From Pseudoalteromonas rubra (GTDB lineage Bacteria > Pseudomonadota > Gammaproteobacteria > Enterobacterales > Alteromonadaceae), in contig NZ_PNCJ01000006.1 of the NCBI RefSeq assembly GCF_005887115.1, positions 1 to 40,546 of the forward strand: a stretch of 40,546 nt of DNA. Direction: 5' to 3'. The notes beneath the pieces were generated by a model. It made no database searches. It was not told where the DNA came from and saw only the letters and a list, made by a program, of their open reading frames with translations. A program made the position numbers and the translations under genes. Every line of letters starts with the position of its first letter. Position 1 is the first letter of the stretch. Shown piece after piece: positions 1 through 8,052 of this stretch.

Positions 1-61
1 CCATTCCTAAAGCCAGCTTCCAAATGTGGCAGGTGCACTTTCAATTGAACCTGCCGCACCA

Positions 62-101
62 TGAAAGGAACAGATAACAATGGATGTTTGTGTTTTTTGG
101 G
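62..101 (+). repeat. Diverged copy of the transposase-flanking repeat
   Basis: This stretch shares AAAGGAAC, ATAAC, TGG-TGT and a T-run in the same order and spacing as the sequence at 2674-2712 downstream of the REP-associated transposase. By eye about two thirds of positions agree. It may be an older copy of the same repeat, so that the serine hydrolase gene and the transposase both lie between related sequences. The resemblance is weak enough to be chance. The rest of 1-167 shows nothing recognisable. Confidence 0.3.
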
Positions 102-167
102 GTGGCCAAAATCACTAAGCCACGACACTTCCTCCAAGTATGCAGCGGAGCGGAACTATGCCTACTG

Positions 168-1295
168 TTACGCATCCGACTTTGAGGCTTTGTTATATGC
201 CATCAAATAGTCAAAAACCTTATCTGAAATAACTTCTAACTTTGGTTGAGTATTGTCCCCTGCTACATTTGTTACGATGAAAATACCAACATTTTTACTT
301 GGATAAATGGCCAGCCAACTAGATGTGCCCATTGAGCCGCCACTTTGATAGAGCATTATTTCATTTGAATCATCTTTAGTTGTGTACCAATAAAATGCCG
401 AGCCATGACCCGTCCAACTCTCACCCAAAATTTGATGAGAAATGGCCACCTCTGGCTCTGAGGATAATTGGTGTTGCATATAACGCGTGACAGAGTCAAC
501 GTCTGAAGTTAATCCTCCACTAGCAAACCAATATGCACTAGCCAAAGGCATTTGATTGCCATTTCCATCTGTACCTACAGTAACTTCACTTACCTCGAAA
601 TTTGTACGTCTGAATTTCGTGCCTCGCTCTCCAGACTTACTCGTGATCTTTTCAGAAACCAGCAATTCAAAAGGTTTTTGGTAAACTGATTCCAGAATAT
701 ATCCAACTAAATTAGTACCAACGCTTGAATATAGATAGTCCTCACCAGGAGTAGAGCCAAGCTTCACTTTTTTAAGATCATCAAAGTAGTCGTCTGTGGA
801 GTATTTTGATATTTTTTCAAAATATCTGCCTTGCTCAATATCTTCGCGACTGACAGCAAAATCTCTTGGGAGCCCACTAGTATGAGTCAAGAGGTGTTGT
901 AATGTTATATATTGGTTAGACAGCTCCAAATTTTTGTATTCGTTACCTTTAAGGTAATGGCGAATATCTTTGTCTAGCTCAACTTTCCCTTCAAGAATAG
1001 CCTCAGCAACCACTAGCCCCGTATAAGTTTTGGTTAAAGAGCCAAGTTCATATATTGTTTGGTTGTTAGGCGTATCGCCATTACTTAACGTCCCAAAATG
1101 ATACTGGTAAGTATTTTCTGCGTTTACAACAGAAATTGATACGGCCTGCCCTACATTTCCATCAATAAATTCTATGAGTTCATGTTTCGTATTTGATTCA
1201 AAATTAGTTGCGTCATGATTTTTACAAGAGGCCAGAGCTGCCATTAATGAAATGGCCAATATTATTGATATAGTTTGGGTTATTGATCGGTTCAT
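168..1295 (-). CDS. Lipoprotein serine hydrolase, beta-lactamase/PBP-like (class C fold)
   Basis: This 375-residue protein belongs to the serine beta-lactamase/penicillin-binding-protein-like superfamily (PF00144). A lipoprotein signal peptide ends in LASC with the lipidated Cys at residue 24. The nucleophile motif is SLTK (Ser86, Lys89). The second motif is YSS around residue 189, where YxN is usual, and the third motif is a QSG near 317 rather than KTG or HSG. The start is supported by AAGGA six bases upstream of the ATG. Family members hydrolyse esters, D-amino-acid peptides or beta-lactams, so the substrate here is not predictable. The changed second and third motifs argue against a classical AmpC-like antibiotic-resistance enzyme. 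The gene is AT-rich compared with the genes after 4.9 kb and sits next to transposases, which suggests accessory DNA. Confidence 0.85.
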   Translation of the reverse strand: MNRSITQTISIILAISLMAALASCKNHDATNFESNTKHELIEFIDGNVGQAVSISVVNAENTYQYHFGTLSNGDTPNNQTIYELGSLTKTYTGLVVAEAILEGKVELDKDIRHYLKGNEYKNLELSNQYITLQHLLTHTSGLPRDFAVSREDIEQGRYFEKISKYSTDDYFDDLKKVKLGSTPGEDYLYSSVGTNLVGYILESVYQKPFELLVSEKITSKSGERGTKFRRTNFEVSEVTVGTDGNGNQMPLASAYWFASGGLTSDVDSVTRYMQHQLSSEPEVAISHQILGESWTGHGSAFYWYTTKDDSNEIMLYQSGGSMGTSSWLAIYPSKNVGIFIVTNVAGDNTQPKLEVISDKVFDYLMAYNKASKSDA

Positions 1296-1414
1296 CGTTT
1301 TCCTTTTTAGATCATTGAAATTCTTTTTTAGACGATAAAATTCAATAAAAGGTTTAAATGGAAAATTAACCTAGGCATCAAACGCCTTGCTATTAGGAAT
1401 TTTTAGTATGAGTC

Positions 1415-1462
1415 TGGTAGACACCCACTCCAATGGTAGAGTTTGGTAGACACCCACTCCAA
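1415..1462. repeat. Tandem pair of 19-bp repeats upstream of the REP-associated transposase
   Basis: A 19-bp sequence, TGGTAGACACCCACTCCAA, occurs exactly twice, at 1415-1433 and 1444-1462, with a 29-bp period. Its core GACACCCA is the reverse complement of TGGGTGTC, which occurs twice downstream of the same transposase at 2692-2699 and 2796-2803. The repeats therefore bracket the gene in inverted orientation, as REP sequences do around RAYT transposases. Confidence 0.7.
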
Positions 1463-1526
1463 AATTTGTCAGCCATACTTCCACCATCTATGCTTGAAAT
1501 CTGCTCCAAGGATAAGGACGAAGCAA

Positions 1527-2498
1527 ATGCCAGCGGCACGGAAAAGCCAGGTCAGCTTAGTTGACACAAAATACTACCATTGCATCTCGCGCTGTGTAAG
1601 GCGTGCCTTTTTATGCGGTGAAGACCCATCAACAGGCCAATCTTATGAACATCGTCGTGAATGGGTTGAAGAAAAATTACTTCTGCTGGCAAGTATTTTC
1701 TGCATTGATATTTGCGCTTACGCTGTGATGAGCAATCATACTCACATCGTTCTGTATGTGGACGATAAAAAAGCCAGTCGATTGCATGACAAAGCCATCG
1801 TCATACGCTGGCATAAACTGTTTAAGGGAAGCTGGCTAACTCACAAGTTCATTGAAGGTAACGAGCTCACTCCGTCCGAACGCATTCTACTCGACGATAT
1901 TATCGAGAAATATAGGGAGAGACTTGCGAGCATCAGCTGGTTTATGCGCGTACTGAACGAAGATATAGCCCGCCGTGCGAATAAAGAAGATGGCTGTACA
2001 GGTCGGTTCTGGGAAGGTAGGTTTAAGTCCCAGGCATTACTCGATGAAGCGGCACTTGCCGCCTGCATGGCCTACGTTGACCTGAACCCTATCCGGGCTA
2101 AAATGGCCACCACACCAGAAACCTCCGAGTTCACCAGTATCAAAAAACGCATTGAACACGCACAGAACGGCAAACAACCAAAGAGCCTTCTACGCTTTGC
2201 CGGAAACCCCAGACAAAACATGCCCAAAGGTCTGCCCTTTGAGCTTAAATATTATATTGAACTGGTTGAACTAACAGGCCGATGCATTCGTGCAGACAAG
2301 CGAGGTCATATCTGCAATACCCACCCTATCCTCACCAGATTGCAAATAGAGCCTGAAAACTGGCTCAAACTCACCACACGATTCACCAAAGTATTCAACG
2401 GTGCAGTTGGCAGGCGCCATGCCTTGACTGAGTTTTGTGGCCACCTGCAAAAAAAGCGACGCCCTAATCTGGCTAATTGTGAGCGATTATTAGGGTAG
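1527..2498 (+). CDS. REP-associated (Y1-like) transposase, solitary
   Basis: The protein matches the Y1 transposase fold of REP-associated transposases (PF01797 type), which nick single-stranded DNA at REP hairpins. The HUH metal site is visible as HTH at residues 71-73 after AVMSN. The RAYT-typical segments GRFWEGRFKSQ (about 159-169) and AYVDLNPIRA (about 182-191) follow. I chose the ATG at 1527 because AAGGA lies eight bases upstream and the protein then begins MPAARKSQ. An in-frame upstream start at 1443 would lie inside the flanking repeat. At the place where family alignments usually show the catalytic tyrosine (after WFMR), this protein has NEDIARR, with Ile where Tyr is expected from memory. 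It stands alone, without a partner transposase, but is bracketed by inverted TGGGTGTC-core repeats. Confidence 0.85.
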   Translation: MPAARKSQVSLVDTKYYHCISRCVRRAFLCGEDPSTGQSYEHRREWVEEKLLLLASIFCIDICAYAVMSNHTHIVLYVDDKKASRLHDKAIVIRWHKLFKGSWLTHKFIEGNELTPSERILLDDIIEKYRERLASISWFMRVLNEDIARRANKEDGCTGRFWEGRFKSQALLDEAALAACMAYVDLNPIRAKMATTPETSEFTSIKKRIEHAQNGKQPKSLLRFAGNPRQNMPKGLPFELKYYIELVELTGRCIRADKRGHICNTHPILTRLQIEPENWLKLTTRFTKVFNGAVGRRHALTEFCGHLQKKRRPNLANCERLLG

Positions 2499-2691
2499 TA
2501 TTCTTAATCCTGAGCTCAAGTTATGACTGTCGCACTCTGGCAGCGCTTATCTGTGCCCAAAATACCAAATAACTACTGTTCGAGCTGAAATTCCTCACCC
2601 GTGAGTTCCAGCGCTTGTGGTTTATCACTTCTTTACTCAACATAGCACTCGCATTCATTTACTAAGACCCCACAAAAGGAACGCATAACGC

Positions 2692-2803
2692 TGGGTGTCC
2701 GCTTATTTTTGTTGGCGCATTGACGCCGATTTAGGAGCGTACATCTCAACCACCCTCTCCCAAACTCAGACCCCAAATTTAGGACAGCTTTTGATTGGGT
2801 GTC
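2692..2803. repeat. Two TGGGTGTCCG repeats downstream of the REP-associated transposase
   Basis: TGGGTGTCCG followed by a T-rich run occurs at 2692 and again at 2796. The 8-bp core is inverted relative to the two repeats at 1415-1462. The intervening sequence and the 2499-2690 stretch contain no gene that I can support. These repeats probably mark the right edge of the unit recognised by the transposase. Confidence 0.6.
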
Positions 2804-2927
2804 CGTGTTATTTTATTAGCAACGAAGGAGCGCAAGTCAAGCGTTTTGCGTCCTTTTGAGTAACTTGTATGGATAATAGACCCATCAAATTTATCTATTT
2901 TACCGATTTAGGGTAAAGTGAGGCCCA

Positions 2928-3024
2928 GGCTTTAGCTGCAACTAAAGCCTTCTTTTACAGTAGTTCGATTGAATGTTGGCTCCTCGATTGAGAGACCGGT
3001 AACAAGAATGAACGCTGTAAAAGA
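2928..3024 (+). ncRNA. Candidate IS110 bridge RNA (structured left end)
   Basis: Two strong stems precede the transposase. The first is a perfect 8-bp hairpin (2928-2935 with 2942-2949, six-base loop). The second is a perfect 10-bp pairing of TCTTTTACAG (2951-2960) with CTGTAAAAGA (3015-3024), which encloses a 54-base loop holding two copies of TCGATTGA. A leading hairpin followed by a large internally looped stem is how bridge RNAs of IS110-group elements are arranged. A terminator-like reading of the first hairpin is also possible. The call rests on position and folding potential only. Confidence 0.45.
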
Positions 3025-3093
3025 CTCCAAGCACCACACTCGAATAGTCTACTGGGCCTCGAGCCCGCATTTTGCAAGCATGAGTTAGCTTAT

Positions 3094-4050
3094 ATGAATA
3101 CCAAAACAAATCAAAGCATCAACATTGGTGTCGATACAGGCAAGTTTCAGCTCGATATTTATATACGACCTTTAGATATTCACTTCACGGTCAAAAATGA
3201 CGAGCAAGGGATCCGTGACGCGATTCAAAAGATAAAGCCATACAAACCTGAACGTATCGTTATTGTGGCCACTGGCAGGCTCGAGATGCCATTCATTCTT
3301 GCATGCTCCAAAGCAAGTTTACCGTTCGTTATTGCCAACCCCATTCATGTGAAACGCTTCGCCGGTGCAATCGGCCAACGAGCTAAAACCGATAAACTAG
3401 ACGCCAAGCTGATTGCACACTACGGCGCAGCAATCAAGCCGCCCCTATCTAAGCTAAAGCCCGAATCTATGCAGCTTATGAGCGATTTGGTCTCAAGAAG
3501 AAACCAATTGCTTGTCATGCAGACCATGGAGAAAAACAGGCTACACATTTTGCCCAAAGAGCTGGCGATGACAATAAAACCGATCCTAACCGCCTTCAAA
3601 AATCAGATCCAAAAAATTGAAAATAAAATCATCAAACTGATCGAATCATGCCCTGAGTATCAGGCAAAGAACTCTCTATTACAAAGTATGAAAGGGATCG
3701 GGAAAATCGCCGCAGCCTCTATCATCAGTAACTTGCCTGAACTCGGTTACATGACCAACAAACAAGCCTCTGCATTGGTTGGTGTCGCGCCAGTTAATCG
3801 CGAAAGCGGCCGCTTCAAAGGGATGCGAAAAATACAAGGTGGCCGCCACCAGGTTAGGACTGTTTTATATATGGCTATGATGTCAGCCATCCAATCCAAC
3901 CCTGTTTTCAAGACGCAATATCAAAAGCTGGTCACATCAGGAAAACCGAAAAAAGTGGCCTTAATTGCCTGTGTTAGAAAGATGGTCGTTACCTTGAACT
4001 CGATGCTCAGAGACGGAACAATGTGGGAAGCGCCAATTGCTGAAATTTAG
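3094..4050 (+). CDS. IS110-family transposase (DEDD, 318 aa)
   Basis: This is a full-length IS110-family recombinase. The N-terminal RuvC-like DEDD domain shows GVDTGKF with Asp14, ATGRLEM with Glu64 and the hallmark RAKTDKLDAKLIA with Asp100 and Asp103. The C-terminal Tnp20 domain starts near residue 196 (SMKGIGKIAA). It carries the conserved serine of GVAPVNRESGRFKG (Ser238), which family work shows to be essential for strand exchange. In this family the transposase uses a structured bridge RNA to pair donor and target DNA. All key residues and the usual length are present, so the protein is probably functional. No clear ribosome binding site precedes the ATG. Confidence 0.93.
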   Translation: MNTKTNQSINIGVDTGKFQLDIYIRPLDIHFTVKNDEQGIRDAIQKIKPYKPERIVIVATGRLEMPFILACSKASLPFVIANPIHVKRFAGAIGQRAKTDKLDAKLIAHYGAAIKPPLSKLKPESMQLMSDLVSRRNQLLVMQTMEKNRLHILPKELAMTIKPILTAFKNQIQKIENKIIKLIESCPEYQAKNSLLQSMKGIGKIAAASIISNLPELGYMTNKQASALVGVAPVNRESGRFKGMRKIQGGRHQVRTVLYMAMMSAIQSNPVFKTQYQKLVTSGKPKKVALIACVRKMVVTLNSMLRDGTMWEAPIAEI

Positions 4051-4078
4051 TTATTGACGCCATAGTCTCTTGTTAGTT

Positions 4079-4636
4079 TTATTTTTCTAATTCTTTCAGT
4101 CTTTGCTTATCATCAACTCGTTGAATCATAAAATACCAAAGAATAAAGCCTAATAAAGAAATAAACACCCCACCAAATACTCCATAACTTTGGATCGCGT
4201 CTAACTTTATTAGTTTAGAATAATAATATTTAATTTCTTCAGTTTTAGCCTCATGTTTTATGCGAGCAATTTGAAGATCTTTTGTGAACTTGATAATATC
4301 AGTAAGTTTGGATTCAAGATGATCCGTTTTAGCCTTTTCATTATTATTCATTTTATTTTCTTCGGCGGCTATCAAGTCTTTAAGAGCTCTTTGCTGTTCT
4401 TCAATTCCCTCTAATTCAAGAAATATAATAGATGACTCAATTTTAATCTCCCTCACTTTTTCATATGTTATATGTAGAAGATATTGAGGGATGAACAAGA
4501 AGATTAAAAATATCCAAATGCCTGAGATAGATAAAAACTTATATAAATTATCTGTTGGTATACTAGGAAGTTGCATAAATACTCGATATAAAACTGACAG
4601 GTTATTAGCGTGAACACCGCTTAAACCCAGTTCCAA
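4079..4636 (-). CDS. Unknown two-TM membrane protein with central coiled coil
   Basis: I do not recognise this AT-rich protein of up to 185 residues. It has a hydrophobic helix near residues 33-52 (GIWIFLIFLFIPQYLL), a Lys/Glu-rich segment from about 60 to 145 that should form a coiled coil, and a second hydrophobic helix near 150-170 (GVFGGVFISLLGFILWYF). The longest reading needs a TTG start with no ribosome binding site. An ATG at 4576 (MQLPSIP) is an alternative start. Its stop lies only a few bases from the right end of the IS110 element, so its C-terminus may have been reshaped by the insertion. Base composition unlike the following aconitase gene suggests acquired DNA. Confidence 0.55.
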   Translation of the reverse strand: MELGLSGVHANNLSVLYRVFMQLPSIPTDNLYKFLSISGIWIFLIFLFIPQYLLHITYEKVREIKIESSIIFLELEGIEEQQRALKDLIAAEENKMNNNEKAKTDHLESKLTDIIKFTKDLQIARIKHEAKTEEIKYYYSKLIKLDAIQSYGVFGGVFISLLGFILWYFMIQRVDDKQRLKELEK

Positions 4637-4870
4637 AAACCGTACAGATCCACAACTAAATTAATTTATTCATAAATAGAACAATAACCTACCACCTTTA
4701 TTCCCATCGTTCAAGCCAAAACGGCTCTGTTAAGGGCTAAAGCCGAGCCTCGTTCATAGCGAAACTTAAAAACGCAAACAAAACAAGAAACTTAACCTAA
4801 TAAACAACCATATTCACTTATACCTGTACAAGCGAACAATACTTAGAAACAACCCCAATCTCCACCCAAC

Positions 4871-4898
4871 AAAAAAGCGCGTATAAACGCGCTTTTTT
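4871..4898 (-). terminator. Rho-independent terminator of acnB
   Basis: A perfect 12-bp stem (4871-4882 with 4887-4898) with a four-base loop contains a GC core flanked by an A-run and a T-run, so it can act in both directions. It lies directly after the acnB stop. The rest of 4637-4870 shows only a weak GGCTC/GAGCC pairing near 4723-4749 and no supported gene. Confidence 0.9.
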
Positions 4899-4919
4899 CA
4901 GCCTTCTAATCTGTGAAGA

Positions 4920-7730
4920 TTAAAGTACTTTAACAGGTACCGCTTGCTCTGAACCGAACTTAGTTGTCAGTTCTTCTTCAAGTGGAGTGAACGCAGTCAG
5001 GTCGATGCCTTCAACAGCAGCCTGGTACTCGTCCATAGTTGGGAAACGACCCAGAATCGTTGAAAGTACTACCAGTGGCGTAGAGCCAAGTAGTGATTCA
5101 CCTTTCTTCTCGTTAGAATCCGCTACAACACGGCCCTGGAACAGACGCGTAGAAGTTGCGATAACGGTGTCACCTGGTTCAGCTTTTTCCTGGTTACCCA
5201 TACACAGGTTACATCCAGGACGTTCAAGATACAGGATGTTTTCGTACTTAGTACGTGCAGCCGTCTTCGGATTTTCATCGTCAAACTCAAAGCCTGCGTA
5301 CTTAGCCAGTACTTCCCAGTCACCTTCTGCTTTTAGCTCATCAACAATGTTGTATGTTGGTGGCGCAACAACCAGTGGTGCTTTGAACTCGATTGAACCG
5401 TTTTGCTTCTCAAGGTTGCGTAGCATCTGTGCGATGATCTGCATGTCGCCTTTGTGCACCATACAAGAACCAACAAAGCCCAGGTCAACTGGCTTACCAT
5501 CGTAGAAAGACACAGGACGGATCACGTCGTGCGTGTAACGTCTTGATACGTCTTCGTTGTTTACATCCGGGTCGGCAATCATTGGCTCAACGATTTCGTC
5601 CAGGTTCACCACAACTTCAGCGTAGTACTTAGCGTTGTCATCTGGTGCCAGTGCTGGTTGCTCACCAGACTTGATACCCGCGATACGCTCGTCCGCAAGA
5701 TCAATCAGACCCTGAAGCGTTTTCGCTTCGTTGTCCATGCCCTTGTTGATCATGATCTGGATACGGCTCTTAGCCAGCTCGATAGACTTGATCAGCGTTT
5801 CGTCGTTAGAGATACAGATTGACGCTTTCGCTTTCATCTCTGCAGTCCAGTCAGTGAAAGTGAACGCCTGGTCAGCCATCAGAGTACCAATGTGTACTTC
5901 GATGATACGGCCCTGGAATACGTTTTCACCGCCGAATTGCTTCAGCATTTGTGCCTGAGTAGCGTGTACCACATCACGGAAGTCCATGTGCTTCGCCATT
6001 GCGCCTTTGAAGGTTACCTTCACAGACTCTGGAATTGGCATTGCAGATTCACCGGTCGCCAGTGCCAGCGCCACAGTACCTGAGTCGGCACCGAATGCCA
6101 CACCTTTAGACATACGCGTGTGTGAGTCACCACCGATGATGATTGCGCGGTCATCCACAGTAATGTCGTTCAGTACTTTGTGGATTACGTCGGTCATTGA
6201 GTGGTAAATGCCTTTCGGATCACGTGCTGTGATCAGGCCGAACTTGTTCATGAACGCCATCAGCTTAGGAATGTTTGCCTGTGCTTTTGCATCCCAAACA
6301 GACGCAGTGTGACAGCCAGACTGATACGCACCGTCAACCAGCGGAGAAATCGTAGAAGCAGCCATAGCTTCCAGTTCCTGCGCAGTCATAGGGCCCGTTG
6401 TATCCTGAGAACCAACGATGTTTACTTTAACACGAACGTTTGAACCTGCGTGCAGCGGCGTCTCAGACGCAACACCGATTGCGTTACGGTTAAAGATTTT
6501 CTCAACCGCAGTCAGGCCCTGGCCTTCATGCGATACTTCTTTAGAAGGTGCATATACTTCTGGTGCTTCAACACCTAAAGTTTCAGCGGCAAACGTCTGT
6601 AGTTTCTTACCGAATACTACCGCGTAAGAACCACCCGCCTTCATGAACTCCACTTTTTGTGGTGTGAATGAAGATGATACGTCAACCAGCTCTTTGTCGC
6701 CGTTGTATAGTTTCTTCGCTTTGGTGTCGATTGTCAGCAGCGTGCCAGTCGCAACAGAGTATGCTTCTTCCAGTACCGGGTCGCCATTTGCATCGGTAAC
6801 CACTTTGCCGTTTTCGTCGGTTTTCTTCACCCAGTTTTTCAGGTCAAGACCAATACCACCGGTTACATCAACAGTCGTCAGGAAGATAGGCGCGATACCA
6901 TTAGTACCCGCTACAACCGGAGCAATGTTGATGAATGGAACATAAGGGCTTGCCTGGGTACCAGCCCAAAGTGCCACGTTGTTCACACCAGACATACGAG
7001 ATGAACCCACACCCATTGTGCCTTTTTCAGCAATCAGCATCACTTTTGCATTTGGGTGCTTCTTCTGTAGCTCAACAATCTCTTGCTGCGCTTCAGGGGT
7101 GATCATGCATTTACCGTGCAGTTCACGGTCGGCACGTGAGTGTGCCTGGTTACCCGGAGAAAGCAGGTCAGTTGAAATATCACCTTCACCGGCAATATAG
7201 GTTACAACTTCAATTTTTTCGTCAATATCAGGCAGCTTAGTAAAGAATTCCGCGTTCGCGTAGCTTTCTAAGATGTCTTTTGCAACGGCATTGCCCGCTT
7301 TGAACGCGTCTTCTAAACGTGACGTGTCTTCATCGTACAGGAAAACCTGAGTTTTCAATACGTCGGCCGCTTGCTTAGCAATGGCTTCGTCGTTGCCCAG
7401 CGCAAGGTCAAGTAGTACCGCGATAGAAGGACCGCCTTTCATGTGCGAAAGCAGTTCGAATGCAAAGTCAGCCGTGATTTCAGCTACAGTCTCTTCGCCC
7501 AGGATAATTTCTTTTAGGAATTGTGCTTTCACACCAGCAGCGCTGGTTGTGCCCGGAAGCGTGTTGTAGATGAAGAAGTTCAGTGAATCTTCACGGTGCT
7601 CATGCCCTGTGTCTTTGATTTGGGCAATAATTTCAGATAGCAAGTCAGCGCTATCGATTGGTTTTGGACTCAATCCAAGTTCCGTTTTACGGGTTTGGAT
7701 TTCTTCCATGTACTCATTATACAAACTCAT
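4920..7730 (-). CDS. acnB: Aconitate hydratase B / 2-methylisocitrate dehydratase, long form
   Basis: The enzyme interconverts citrate and isocitrate in the TCA cycle and can dehydrate 2-methylcitrate-pathway intermediates, using a 4Fe-4S cluster. The N-terminal HEAT-like helical domain comes first, as in AcnB, followed by the swivel domain (KGTMGVGSSRMSG) and the catalytic domains. The cluster cysteines are Cys756 in GSCMVHKGDM and Cys840 and Cys843 in RPGCNLCMGNQE. I chose the ATG at 7730 because GAGG precedes it at good spacing; an ATG at 7775 would add 15 unlikely residues. At 936 residues it is longer than the roughly 865-residue enterobacterial AcnB. Whole segments such as SLNFFIYNTLPGTTSAAGVK match the form I remember from Bacteroidetes. 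No neighbour shares its operon, and it ends in a strong terminator. Confidence 0.95.
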   Translation of the reverse strand: MSLYNEYMEEIQTRKTELGLSPKPIDSADLLSEIIAQIKDTGHEHREDSLNFFIYNTLPGTTSAAGVKAQFLKEIILGEETVAEITADFAFELLSHMKGGPSIAVLLDLALGNDEAIAKQAADVLKTQVFLYDEDTSRLEDAFKAGNAVAKDILESYANAEFFTKLPDIDEKIEVVTYIAGEGDISTDLLSPGNQAHSRADRELHGKCMITPEAQQEIVELQKKHPNAKVMLIAEKGTMGVGSSRMSGVNNVALWAGTQASPYVPFINIAPVVAGTNGIAPIFLTTVDVTGGIGLDLKNWVKKTDENGKVVTDANGDPVLEEAYSVATGTLLTIDTKAKKLYNGDKELVDVSSSFTPQKVEFMKAGGSYAVVFGKKLQTFAAETLGVEAPEVYAPSKEVSHEGQGLTAVEKIFNRNAIGVASETPLHAGSNVRVKVNIVGSQDTTGPMTAQELEAMAASTISPLVDGAYQSGCHTASVWDAKAQANIPKLMAFMNKFGLITARDPKGIYHSMTDVIHKVLNDITVDDRAIIIGGDSHTRMSKGVAFGADSGTVALALATGESAMPIPESVKVTFKGAMAKHMDFRDVVHATQAQMLKQFGGENVFQGRIIEVHIGTLMADQAFTFTDWTAEMKAKASICISNDETLIKSIELAKSRIQIMINKGMDNEAKTLQGLIDLADERIAGIKSGEQPALAPDDNAKYYAEVVVNLDEIVEPMIADPDVNNEDVSRRYTHDVIRPVSFYDGKPVDLGFVGSCMVHKGDMQIIAQMLRNLEKQNGSIEFKAPLVVAPPTYNIVDELKAEGDWEVLAKYAGFEFDDENPKTAARTKYENILYLERPGCNLCMGNQEKAEPGDTVIATSTRLFQGRVVADSNEKKGESLLGSTPLVVLSTILGRFPTMDEYQAAVEGIDLTAFTPLEEELTTKFGSEQAVPVKVL

Positions 7731-8014
7731 ATAAACCTCGTCAGGCAGTAATACGTGTAGATAGAACCGACCCATTCTACCCTACTTTGCCCTTGCACGT
7801 AATCTTTTAACGAAAAAAGCCTGTTTTCGCTCAATTTTTACGCCAATTTAACCACATAGGGCCGCGTCAGGAAGGGTGAAAATTCCGGTGTCACTTAGCC
7901 TCAGGGGAAAGGCTTTAAACTCAGGTTGAAAGTGTTAACTTTTAAGATAAAAAAGATGAACAAAATACAGCCAGCTAGGCAGCCTGCTTGCTCCAGGAAG
8001 TACAAGCAGCTGGC

Positions 8015-8035
8015 CGGGCGCAATGAAAGCGCCCG
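8015..8035 (-). terminator. GC-rich hairpin after the M14 gene
   Basis: CGGGCGC (8015-8021) pairs with GCGCCCG (8029-8035) 18 bases beyond the stop of the rimBK operon's last gene. There is no U-run, so it may be an RNA-stabilising hairpin rather than a true terminator. The rest of the 277-base gap up to the acnB start must contain the acnB promoter, but no convincing -10/-35 pair was found. Confidence 0.45.
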
Positions 8036-8052
8036 AGACCCGCTGCGATGGA

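Larger units (their letters stand above)
2925..4075 (+). mobile_element. IS110-family insertion sequence (ends not resolved)
   Basis: The element comprises a long non-coding left end, a DEDD transposase at 3094-4050 and a short right end of a few tens of bases after the stop codon. IS110 elements lack conventional terminal inverted repeats and usually make no target duplication, so the exact boundaries cannot be read here. The left edge could lie anywhere from about 2820 to 2925, and the right edge is probably near ATAGTCTCTTGT at 4062-4073. A long left and short right non-coding end is the layout of the IS110 group rather than the IS1111 group. Confidence 0.6.

Noticed and set aside
168..1295. 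Antibiotic-resistance beta-lactamase
   Set aside because: The second and third active-site motifs differ from those of true class C enzymes, and the family is broad.
4987..7569. Several long plus-strand frames opposite the aconitase gene
   Set aside because: They are antisense shadows of acnB with no ribosome binding sites and compositions that mirror the real gene.
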